Both the position numbers and the translations under genes were made by a program. Below the pieces are notes generated by a model, which saw only the letters and a program-made list of their open reading frames with translations, was not told the DNA's origin and ran no database searches. From positions 1-6,135 of the forward strand of contig JADFSQ010000129.1 in the NCBI GenBank assembly GCA_022560715.1: DNA of 6,135 nt. Reading direction: 5' to 3'. Shown here in pieces: positions 1-5,172 of the stretch (position 1 is its first letter; the number at the start of each line of letters is the position of its first letter). This DNA is from Bacteroidota bacterium (GTDB taxonomy: Bacteria > Bacteroidota > Bacteroidia > Flavobacteriales > Flavobacteriaceae).

Positions 1-114
1 TCTGCCGATGGGAAAGCAGAAATAGATATTGTCTTGCAAAATAGAAATCAATTATTTTTAGGGGATATTAAATGGAAAGAAAATAAAAAAGCAACTCTTC
101 TGAATGGCTATTAG
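1..114 (+). CDS. 3' end of an unidentified gene, possibly DUF234-type ATPase C-terminus (partial)
   Basis: Frame 1 is open from the window edge to a TAG stop at 112-114 and encodes the last 37 residues of a protein that starts outside the window. The visible tail contains AEIDIVL followed by LFLGDIKWKENKKA. An acidic E-x-D strand followed by (D/E)-x-K-W is the pattern of PD-(D/E)xK-like folds. It resembles the C-terminal DUF234 domain of archaeal-type AAA ATPases found in Bacteroidota, but 37 residues are too few to be sure, and a restriction-like or unrelated protein remains possible. The codon use is that of a real AT-rich gene. The stop codon sits inside the terminator hairpin shared with the convergent operon. 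Coding status is fairly likely; the family assignment is a guess. Confidence 0.55.
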   Translation, partial: SADGKAEIDIVLQNRNQLFLGDIKWKENKKATLLNGY

Positions 115-126
115 AAGAGCTGCTTT
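80..126 (-). terminator. Rho-independent terminator of the DHH-gldI-PPIase operon, possibly bidirectional
   Basis: Plus-strand AAAGCA-A-CTCTTCT (88-101) pairs with AGAAGAG-C-TGCTTT (113-126) around an 11-base loop. Read as minus-strand RNA, the single irregular position becomes a G-U pair, so the 14-bp stem is continuous, and it is followed by a long U-run (complement of 80-90). Read as plus-strand RNA the same position is an A-C mismatch and the trailing run is a weaker TTTATTTAT. It therefore looks tuned mainly for the minus-strand operon ending at 148, with possible activity for the plus-strand gene whose stop it contains. Confidence 0.8.
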
Positions 127-147
127 ATTTATAGTAATTGAGGGATT

Positions 148-1368
148 TTACTTGTCAATACCAACAATTTCTAAATCGAAAATTAAATTGCTATTTACAG
201 GGATTCCTCTTTTAGGTGTAGCACCATAGCCTAAATACGATGGGATAAATACACGAGCTTTATCGCCTACGTTCATATTAAGCATTGCTTCTCTAAAACC
301 AGAAACTAAACCTGCTCTTTCATTATAAATCATTGAAAATGGAGCATATCCATTTGCCTTATCTCTTCTTTCATCATACTTTCCATTATTTTTTGCAACT
401 TCTGCCCAACTCGTGTCAAATAAATCGCCATTTTCTAAATAACCTGCATAATTGATTAAAACTTTGTCTGAAGCTGTAGGTTTTATGCCATTACTCTCAT
501 TAGTATAGATCATTACCAAACCAGTAGAGAAATTCATTACTCTTCCTTTTAAGCTTTCATTTTCTTTAATAAATGCTTCTTTAGCAACTTCGGCTTTGGC
601 TTTTAACGCTTCTAGAGCTTCTTCTTCTTCTTTTCTAACTTCTTCTTCACGTTGTCTTTTCTTTTCTTCAAGTTTAGGTAATTCAGTTTCCCAAACTTTT
701 ACAGCATCAAAGTTACGTGCATCAAAGCCTTGACGAATAATATTTAATTCTTCAATTACAACATCTTCAATTGGTCTGTTTCCAGGTCCAATTTTAACAT
801 TTGAAATAGTGTCTTGAATGTTTAAGCCTAAAACTAATTCACCAAAAACTGCATGACAGCTCACCCTTGGATTATCACAATTTTTAAGATTGCCTTGAGA
901 ATCGAACGCATCAAGGCTTGGGTAAGGTACTTCCATTATAAAAAATTGACTTCCATTTAAATTAGCTCCACCGTTTGCCATAGATAAAATTCCGGGTTTA
1001 TCGTGTTTTAGAGTATTATCAAACTCATCTCCAAATTTATAACCTGGACCACCTCGTCCTGAAGCATCTGGATCGCCTCCTTGAATCATAAACTTATCCA
1101 TAACACGATGAAAAATTAGTCCGTTATAGAATTTTTTTCCTTTATATATACTGTCAACCATTGGATGTTTTCCTTCGGCCAATGCCACGAAATTCGCTAC
1201 AGTTACAGGTGCTTTTTCGAAGTAGAGTCTTGCTATCATTGTGCCTTTGTTAGTTACAAATTCGGCATAAAGACCATCGCCCAAATCGGGATATTTATCA
1301 TTGCATGAGCTAAAACTTATAAATAAAATTAGGACAAGAATTTTCATTGCATGTTTTAAAGTGTTCAT
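148..1368 (-). CDS. Lipoprotein peptidyl-prolyl isomerase: cyclophilin + coiled coil + FKBP fusion
   Basis: This 406-residue envelope protein carries two different prolyl-isomerase folds and probably helps fold exported proteins. The N-terminus has a hydrophobic signal ending in S-F-S-S-C with the lipidated cysteine at 22. The ATG at 1368 and the ATG at codon 8 (1347) both give good signal peptides. I keep the first because it lies one base after the gldI stop (TAA-a-ATG). Residues 34-210 are a cyclophilin domain, with FHRV holding the catalytic Arg (R88), then FMIQGGDP and NGSQFFIM. Residues about 225-275 are a charged Glu/Lys-rich, probably helical coiled segment. Residues about 280-406 are an FKBP domain with YAGYLENGDLFDTS, LVSGFREAM and YLGYGATPKRGIPVNS, so its active-site FD pair is present. 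The cyclophilin has a loop insertion with Cys164 and Cys171, the only cysteines beside the lipidated one. It is the last gene of the operon, before the terminator at 80-126. Confidence 0.93.
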   Translation of the reverse strand: MNTLKHAMKILVLILFISFSSCNDKYPDLGDGLYAEFVTNKGTMIARLYFEKAPVTVANFVALAEGKHPMVDSIYKGKKFYNGLIFHRVMDKFMIQGGDPDASGRGGPGYKFGDEFDNTLKHDKPGILSMANGGANLNGSQFFIMEVPYPSLDAFDSQGNLKNCDNPRVSCHAVFGELVLGLNIQDTISNVKIGPGNRPIEDVVIEELNIIRQGFDARNFDAVKVWETELPKLEEKKRQREEEVRKEEEEALEALKAKAEVAKEAFIKENESLKGRVMNFSTGLVMIYTNESNGIKPTASDKVLINYAGYLENGDLFDTSWAEVAKNNGKYDERRDKANGYAPFSMIYNERAGLVSGFREAMLNMNVGDKARVFIPSYLGYGATPKRGIPVNSNLIFDLEIVGIDK

Positions 1369-1369
1369 T

Positions 1370-1915
1370 TTAATTGGTTTGTTTTTGAGTTATTTTATTA
1401 ATTGTTACTTTACATATTATAGGAATATTTGTACCTATTTTATTTTCATCACCATAATAACCATAAGCTTTATCTGATGGAAATAAAAACGTAATGGTTT
1501 CACCAGCTTTCATTAGTTTTAAACCTTCCCGAAGACCAGAGAATAATTCTTCTTGATCCATAGCATAATTTTGAATTTTCAGTTCTTCTAGGCTGTAAAT
1601 AGTAGTGTTGTTAAAATCGGTAACATCGTAATTAAAATTCACAATGTCACCAAATTTCGGTGTTATAGAATCTCCTTCAACTTCAACATTGTAATAGTAC
1701 CAAAAGCCATTTGGTGAAACAATAAATTTTGTATCAGGATTATTTTGAATTATTTGCTGAATACGCTCGTGTTGCTCATTATTAAGTGTCTTGTTGAGTG
1801 CAACAGATCTATCAATAAACGAACCCGTTTTTACTGAAACTGGTCGTCGTGCTTCAGGTTGGTTGCACCCAAAAAACAGAAATATAACTAATAATATGGT
1901 TTGTAGTTGCTTCAC
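1370..1915 (-). CDS. gldI: Gliding motility-associated FKBP-type lipoprotein GldI
   Basis: GldI is one of the Gld lipoproteins required for flavobacterial gliding and is thought to assist folding of motility/type IX secretion machinery at the envelope (family knowledge). The protein is 181 residues, the usual size. The signal peptide MKQLQTILLVIFLFFGC gives a lipobox with Cys17. The following segment CNQPEARRPVSV and the later SPNGFWYYYN are signatures I recognise from GldI proteins. Residues about 85-175 form an FKBP-like domain (FGDIVNFNYDV, LREGLKLMKAGETITFLFP, YGYYGD, IPIICKVTI). The FKBP active-site F-D pair is not conserved at the matching place (TTIYSLEE), so isomerase activity may be weak. 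The start is GTG at 1915, overlapping the stop of the DHH gene as GTGA. The next in-frame Met is at residue 119, so GTG is the only reasonable start. No separate promoter is visible and it should be cotranscribed. Confidence 0.93.
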   Translation of the reverse strand: MKQLQTILLVIFLFFGCNQPEARRPVSVKTGSFIDRSVALNKTLNNEQHERIQQIIQNNPDTKFIVSPNGFWYYYNVEVEGDSITPKFGDIVNFNYDVTDFNNTTIYSLEELKIQNYAMDQEELFSGLREGLKLMKAGETITFLFPSDKAYGYYGDENKIGTNIPIICKVTINKITQKQTN

Positions 1916-2928
1916 GAATTGAGGTCTTTACTATAATTAGGTAATAAACTGATAAACTTTTCAAGGGTATCTTTTAAACTTAATTCGCTACGTCCTCCAG
2001 CTGCGTTTAAGTGTCCTCCACCGTTAAAATGATCGCGTGCAAAAGTATTCACATCAAAATTACCTTTTGACCGGAAAGAAATTTTAACGATACCTTCTTT
2101 TTTGTGTTCAATAAAAATTACTGCAAAATTTACATTATTTAGAGAAAGTGCATAATTTACTACACCTTCGGTATCTCCTTTTTTAAAGTTGAATGTATTT
2201 AATTCGTTTTGAGATAAAGAAATGTAAGATGTATTATATTCAGGAATGACTTTTAGATTGTTTAGTGCCCGACCTAATAATTGTAATCTGTCAAAAGTAT
2301 TTGTATCGTAAACATTACCATGAATTTGTGCATTATCGGCACCTTTATCGATAAGGTCTGCTACAACACGATGTGTCGTGCTTGTTGTAGCATTAAAACT
2401 GAACGATCCAGTATCTGTCATAATACCTACATATAAACTTGTGGCAATAGCACTGCCAATTGCCTTTACATCGTCAAGCATTTCTAAAAAATGATAAATC
2501 ATTTCACTGGTAGAACACATTGAAACATCAGAATACACATATTTGGCATAGTCTTCTGGTAGTTGGTGGTGATCTATCATTATTTTTATTCCTTTAGCTG
2601 CAACTAGATTAGGTTCCATACTTCCTGTCCTGTCCAAAGCATTAAAATCTAAAGTAAAAATAAGTTCAGCATTTTCAATAAGAATATTTGCCTTAACAGT
2701 ATCGAATTCATGTTTAATGATAGTGTCTTCTCCGGGAATCCATTTTAAAAAATCAGGATAATCGGATGGAGCAATAACCACAACGTCATGATCTTTCGAT
2801 TTCAAATAATGATAAAGACCAAGTGATGAACCTATGGCGTCACCATCAGGATTTTTGTGTGGTACAATTACAATACGTTTTGGTGTTTCCAGTAATTGTT
2901 TTATTTCTTTAATATCGTTATTTGTCAT
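1912..2928 (-). CDS. DHH/DHHA1 family phosphoesterase (NrnA-like oligoribonuclease / pAp phosphatase)
   Basis: This is a cytoplasmic manganese-dependent phosphoesterase that likely degrades nano-RNAs and/or 3'-phosphoadenosine 5'-phosphate, as NrnA does. Numbered from the ATG at 2928 it has 338 residues, close to NrnA length. The DHH domain shows HKNPDGDAIGSS (H24, D28, D30), DFNALDR (D94), IDHH (D119-H121) and TDTG (D172). All metal-binding motifs are intact. The C-terminal DHHA1 domain has FRSKGNFDVN and NGGGHLNAAGG (about 285-312), the nucleotide-binding GGGH loop. The frame stays open to an ATG at 2979, but that would add 17 basic residues (MLKTRAGKSKK...) and place the start upstream of a promoter-like box at 2936-2943. 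The ATG at 2928 is therefore preferred. It is the first gene of an operon with gldI (4-base overlap) and the PPIase fusion. The exact substrate cannot be read from sequence. Confidence 0.92.
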   Translation of the reverse strand: MTNNDIKEIKQLLETPKRIVIVPHKNPDGDAIGSSLGLYHYLKSKDHDVVVIAPSDYPDFLKWIPGEDTIIKHEFDTVKANILIENAELIFTLDFNALDRTGSMEPNLVAAKGIKIMIDHHQLPEDYAKYVYSDVSMCSTSEMIYHFLEMLDDVKAIGSAIATSLYVGIMTDTGSFSFNATTSTTHRVVADLIDKGADNAQIHGNVYDTNTFDRLQLLGRALNNLKVIPEYNTSYISLSQNELNTFNFKKGDTEGVVNYALSLNNVNFAVIFIEHKKEGIVKISFRSKGNFDVNTFARDHFNGGGHLNAAGGRSELSLKDTLEKFISLLPNYSKDLNS

Positions 2929-2935
2929 ACGGCAG

Positions 2936-2963
2936 CGAAGATACAATTTTTTACTTTTTCCAG
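2936..2963 (-). promoter_or_regulatory. Putative promoter of the DHH-gldI-PPIase operon
   Basis: On the minus strand, TATCTTCG (2943-2936) matches the Bacteroidota -7 box TAnnTTTG at all but one position. A weak -33 element, CTG (2963-2961), lies 17 bases upstream. The box ends 7 bases before the ATG at 2928, so the transcript would begin almost at the start codon, giving a leaderless or near-leaderless mRNA. This also argues against the longer ORF starting at 2979. Confidence 0.5.
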
Positions 2964-2966
2964 CTC

Positions 2967-2995
2967 TTGTTTTTAACAACTAATTAGCTATTTTG
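2967..2995 (+). promoter_or_regulatory. Orphan plus-strand promoter-like sequence
   Basis: TTG (2967-2969), a 19-base spacer, then TATTTTG followed by C (2989-2996). The spacing equals that of the ndk promoter at 4320-4349, but the -7 box is one T shorter than TAnnTTTG. No gene starts within 280 bases downstream. It could be a distal promoter for the PhoD-like gene, a promoter for an untranslated RNA, a relic, or chance in AT-rich DNA. Confidence 0.3.
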
Positions 2996-3041
2996 CGTAA
3001 CTATTCAGTGCCTAAAGTAAAAAGTATTTGGAATGCGCTAA

Positions 3042-3061
3042 CCTGCCTGACGGTAGGCAGG
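3042..3061. repeat. GC-rich 20-base palindromic repeat
   Basis: CCTGCCT (3042-3048) and AGGCAGG (3055-3061) are perfect inverted arms around the six bases GACGGT. The element is far richer in G+C than its surroundings. From memory, very similar CCTGCCT...AGGCAGG palindromes are scattered in flavobacterial intergenic regions as a dispersed repeat family; this was not searched. It has no U-run, so it is not a classical terminator. Confidence 0.75.
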
Positions 3062-3193
3062 AGTGATTGCTTTTAGCTAAAATTAAACTTTATAGCTTCG
3101 TTTTAGAAATTTTCTATGATTTTTTAGTAAAAAAACTTATGCTCAATATGGTTGGTTAAGCCATGTATTCTGTTAATAACTCGATTTTTCATA

Positions 3194-3256
3194 TTTGAAT
3201 GACTTTAAATACTTATAACTTTAGAGCACTTTAAGTACTGAATAATAACTATTTTG
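3194..3256 (+). promoter_or_regulatory. Candidate promoter region of the PhoD-like gene, with a 12-base direct repeat
   Basis: Two candidates are visible. One is TTG (3195-3197), 18 bases, TAACTTTA (3216-3223), which matches TAnnTTTG except for the last base. The other is TATTTTG (3250-3256), one T short and without a good TTG, which would leave a 21-base leader. The sequence ACTTTAA(A/G)TACT occurs twice (3202-3213 and 3228-3239), flanking the first -7 box with a 26-base period, and could be an operator. I cannot decide between the two start sites. Confidence 0.35.
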
Positions 3257-3277
3257 CATTAAATTAAAATTCATAAA

Positions 3278-4318
3278 ATGAACCATTTTAAATATATATT
3301 TTTCTTTTTTATATTATTTACTTCTTGTAAAACCAATACTAAACAACACAATGAAACATTAAGTAATCAAGTTGTTTCAGATGATTTTGTCATTGCCTTT
3401 GGTTCCTGTAATAATCAGGTTTTACCTAATGTTTTATGGAACGAAATATTAAAAAATAAACCTGATGTTTGGATTTGGGGAGGTGATGTAATATATGCTG
3501 ATACTGAAGATATGGCTGTAATGAAGCAAAATTATCAGGAACAAAAAAGAAATCCGGAGTATGCTAATTTTATTAAAAACGTTGAAGTAATTGGCACTTG
3601 GGACGATCATGATTACGGATTAAATGATGGAGGTAAAGAGTATTCTAAAAAAGTTGAAGCTCAACAGTTATTTTTAGATTTTATAGATACAGATAAAACC
3701 GATAAGAGAAGAGCACATGAAGGTGTATATTTTGCCAAAGAGTATATTATTAATAGTGATGTTGTTAAAATTATAATTTTAGACACACGATATTTTAGAA
3801 CTGCACTTACTCCTGACGATTTAACAAGAAAAAGGTATAAGCCAAATGTTTATGGTGAAGGAACCATGCTTGGAAAAACACAATGGGAGTGGTTAGCAAA
3901 TGAGCTTCAAAACTCTACTGCGTCATTTAATATTATAGTAAGTAGTATTCAGTTTTTATCTTCCGAACATGGCTATGAAAGTTGGGGAAATATGCCTCAT
4001 GAAAGTGATGAATTAGTAAATCTTATTAAAAGTACTAAAGCTAAAAATACAATTATTCTTTCAGGAGACAGACATCTTTCCGAGTTTTCTAAAATGGAAA
4101 CAGACGATCTATCTTATCCACTTATAGATTTTACTTCAAGTGGTTTAACACATTCTTATAGTAGTTTTAAAGGTGAACCAAATAAATTTAGAGTAGGTAA
4201 GGTTGTATCTGAAAAAAGTTTTGGAATTTTAAAATTTGATTTTCTAAAAAATAAAGTAACGCTGCAAATGAGAGGCGAAAATAATGTTTTACAACAAGAA
4301 TTTATACAACAATATTAA
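3278..4318 (+). CDS. PhoD-like metallophosphatase lipoprotein (alkaline phosphatase D family)
   Basis: This is a secreted phosphomonoesterase or phosphodiesterase of the PhoD-like metallophosphatase family, predicted to be lipid-anchored: MNHFKYIFFFFILFTSC puts the lipidated cysteine at 17. The metal-site motifs appear in the expected order: AFGSCNN (40-46), WIWGGDVIYADT (65-76), IGTWDDHDYGLNDGG (105-119), ILDTRYFR (167-174), SSIQFL (222-227) and ILSGDRHLSEFS (260-271). All look intact. At 346 residues it is a short, single-domain form without the N-terminal Fn3-like domain of Bacillus PhoD. The start gives a clean signal peptide. No Pho box is recognisable, so phosphate control is not shown. 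The ndk promoter begins two bases after its stop, so the two genes can be transcribed separately although readthrough is likely. The natural substrate is unknown. Confidence 0.9.
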   Translation: MNHFKYIFFFFILFTSCKTNTKQHNETLSNQVVSDDFVIAFGSCNNQVLPNVLWNEILKNKPDVWIWGGDVIYADTEDMAVMKQNYQEQKRNPEYANFIKNVEVIGTWDDHDYGLNDGGKEYSKKVEAQQLFLDFIDTDKTDKRRAHEGVYFAKEYIINSDVVKIIILDTRYFRTALTPDDLTRKRYKPNVYGEGTMLGKTQWEWLANELQNSTASFNIIVSSIQFLSSEHGYESWGNMPHESDELVNLIKSTKAKNTIILSGDRHLSEFSKMETDDLSYPLIDFTSSGLTHSYSSFKGEPNKFRVGKVVSEKSFGILKFDFLKNKVTLQMRGENNVLQQEFIQQY

Positions 4319-4319
4319 C

Positions 4320-4349
4320 TTGTAAATAAGTTAAAAAACTGTATTTTTG
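4320..4349 (+). promoter_or_regulatory. Promoter of ndk
   Basis: TTG (4320-4322), a 19-base spacer and TATTTTTG (4342-4349) match the flavobacterial primary sigma-factor consensus TTG-N17-19-TAnnTTTG exactly. The box ends 20 bases before the ATG, leaving a short A-rich leader without a Shine-Dalgarno sequence, which is normal in this phylum. Confidence 0.8.
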
Positions 4350-4369
4350 CACGAAAATTTAAATAAAAC

Positions 4370-4789
4370 ATGGCAACAAACAGAACATTTACAATGCTTA
4401 AACCGGATTCGGTTGAAAAAGGATACATTGGTGGAATATTAGAAAAAATTACTGCTTCAGGATTTAAAATTGTAGCTTTAAAACTAACTCAGATGACTAA
4501 AGCTGATGCTGAAGCATTTTATGAAGTACATAACGAGCGTCCTTTTTATGGAGAGTTAGTAGAGTATATGACACGAGGACCTATTGTTGCTGCTATTTTA
4601 GAAAAAGATAATGCGGTAGAAGACTTTAGAACTTTAATTGGGGCTACAAATCCTGCAGAAGCTGCCGAAGGAACCATACGTAAACAGTATGCTGCTTCAA
4701 TTAGTGAAAATGCTGTACATGGTAGTGATAGCGATGAAAATGCTGCTATTGAAAGTGCATTTCATTTTTCAGGAAGAGAACAATTTTAG
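4370..4789 (+). CDS. ndk: Nucleoside-diphosphate kinase
   Basis: Ndk transfers the gamma-phosphate of ATP to nucleoside diphosphates through a phosphohistidine, balancing cytoplasmic NTP and dNTP pools. The 139-residue protein has the usual bacterial length and covers the whole family: [12 protein letters not shown] at the N-terminus with the active-site lysine K11, [13 protein letters not shown] in the middle, [14 protein letters not shown], and the signature NAVHGSDS with the phosphorylated histidine at 117. It ends in the expected FHFSGREQF. The ATG at 4370 matches the family start ([13 protein letters not shown]). It has its own consensus promoter and ends before a strong terminator. Nothing is unusual in the protein. 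Confidence 0.98.
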   Translation: MATNRTFTMLKPDSVEKGYIGGILEKITASGFKIVALKLTQMTKADAEAFYEVHNERPFYGELVEYMTRGPIVAAILEKDNAVEDFRTLIGATNPAEAAEGTIRKQYAASISENAVHGSDSDENAAIESAFHFSGREQF

Positions 4790-4819
4790 TTTGGATAGAA
4801 TTAAAAAAAAAATTAGATA

Positions 4820-4852
4820 AAAAAACCTGCAACATATAGTTGCAGGTTTTTT
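4820..4852. terminator. Bidirectional Rho-independent terminator between ndk and csp
   Basis: CCTGCAAC (4826-4833) and GTTGCAGG (4839-4846) form a perfect 8-bp stem with the loop ATATA. The stem is extended by A4820-4825 pairing with T4847-4852. The flanking A and T runs supply a U-tail in both directions, so it ends both ndk (stop at 4789) and the convergent cold-shock gene (stop at 4880). Confidence 0.93.
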
Positions 4853-4879
4853 GTTTCAAAGAAGTTAACTAAGTATATA

Positions 4880-5071
4880 TTAAATTACTTTTACATTTAC
4901 TGCGTTTAATCCTTTTTGTCCTTCCTGTAGATCAAATTCAACTTCATCGCCTTCACGAATTTCGTCGATTAATCCAGAAATGTGTACAAAGTGGTCTTTG
5001 TCTGCGCCTTCTTCGGTAATAAATCCAAATCCTTTAGCATTATTGAAAAATTTTACTGTGCCTTTACTCAT
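4880..5071 (-). CDS. Cold-shock domain protein (CspA family)
   Basis: This is a small single-stranded nucleic-acid-binding protein that acts as an RNA chaperone, often induced by cold or growth changes. The 63-residue product is a single five-strand cold-shock domain. It has GTVKFFN at the start, RNP1 as KGFGFI (13-18) and RNP2 as HFVHIS (27-32, usually VFVHFS), and ends in GLNAVNVKVI. The length is typical of Bacteroidota Csp proteins. The ATG at 5071 is the family start. It converges on ndk with a shared terminator. Only about 72 bases separate it from the end of an IS30-type element whose transposase points the same way, with no terminator visible between them. IS-derived readthrough or loss of upstream leader sequence could therefore affect its expression. 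Whether it is cold-inducible cannot be told. Confidence 0.96.
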   Translation of the reverse strand: MSKGTVKFFNNAKGFGFITEEGADKDHFVHISGLIDEIREGDEVEFDLQEGQKGLNAVNVKVI

Positions 5072-5097
5072 TATTAAAATATAAAATTAATAGGTAG

Positions 5098-5126
5098 GGA
5101 AGATAGTATTAAATAACGTAACTATC
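5098..5126 (-). promoter_or_regulatory. Weak candidate promoter and inverted repeat upstream of csp
   Basis: On the minus strand TATCTTCC (5105-5098) agrees with TAnnTTTG at six of eight positions and would give a leader of roughly 20 bases. I see no good TTG element 17-19 bases upstream. The box overlaps an inverted repeat, GATAGT (5102-5107) and ACTATC (5121-5126), with a 13-base loop, which could be a protein-binding site or a stem in the leader. Confidence 0.3.
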
Positions 5127-5143
5127 ATTTTTTTTAAGCATAT

Positions 5144-5172
5144 CGTAGGTTCAAGTTACAAGTGCAACTTTT
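5144..5172. repeat. Putative terminal inverted repeat of the IS30 element (one copy visible)
   Basis: The segment begins GTAGGTTCAAG and runs to the transposase stop codon. It is itself imperfectly palindromic, with AAGTT (5154-5158) and AACTT (5166-5170), as expected for a transposase-binding end. The assignment rests on resemblance to IS30 ends and on position; the partner copy is outside the window. Confidence 0.5.

Larger units (their letters stand above)
2929..3277. other. 349-base divergent intergenic region between the DHH gene and the PhoD-like gene
   Basis: No convincing coding frame or RNA gene is visible here. In order, it holds the minus-strand promoter of the DHH operon (2936-2963), a plus-strand promoter-like sequence (2967-2995), a 20-base GC-rich palindrome (3042-3061), an AT-rich stretch with nothing recognisable (3062-3190), and candidate promoter elements plus a 12-base direct repeat in front of the PhoD-like gene (3194-3256). 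Confidence 0.7.

Noticed and set aside
2929..2979. N-terminal extension of the DHH phosphoesterase to the ATG at 2979
   Set aside because: The added residues do not look like the family N-terminus and the extension spans a promoter-like box. The ATG at 2928 fits better.
3140..3195. Possible small RNA or gene remnant in the AT-rich part of the intergenic region
   Set aside because: A short ATGG/CCAT pairing around 3148-3163 is too weak, and no frame longer than a few codons resembles a protein.
4638..4820. Plus-strand ORF of 60 codons overlapping ndk
   Set aside because: It lies in another frame inside the well-conserved ndk gene, has no recognisable protein features, and ends in the A-rich terminator region. 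It is a shadow frame.
5102..5139. GATAGT/ACTATC inverted repeat followed by a T-run, read as a plus-strand terminator
   Set aside because: The stem is only 6 bp, all A/T-rich with a 13-base loop, and no plus-strand gene ends before it. It is reported only as an inverted repeat in the csp upstream region.
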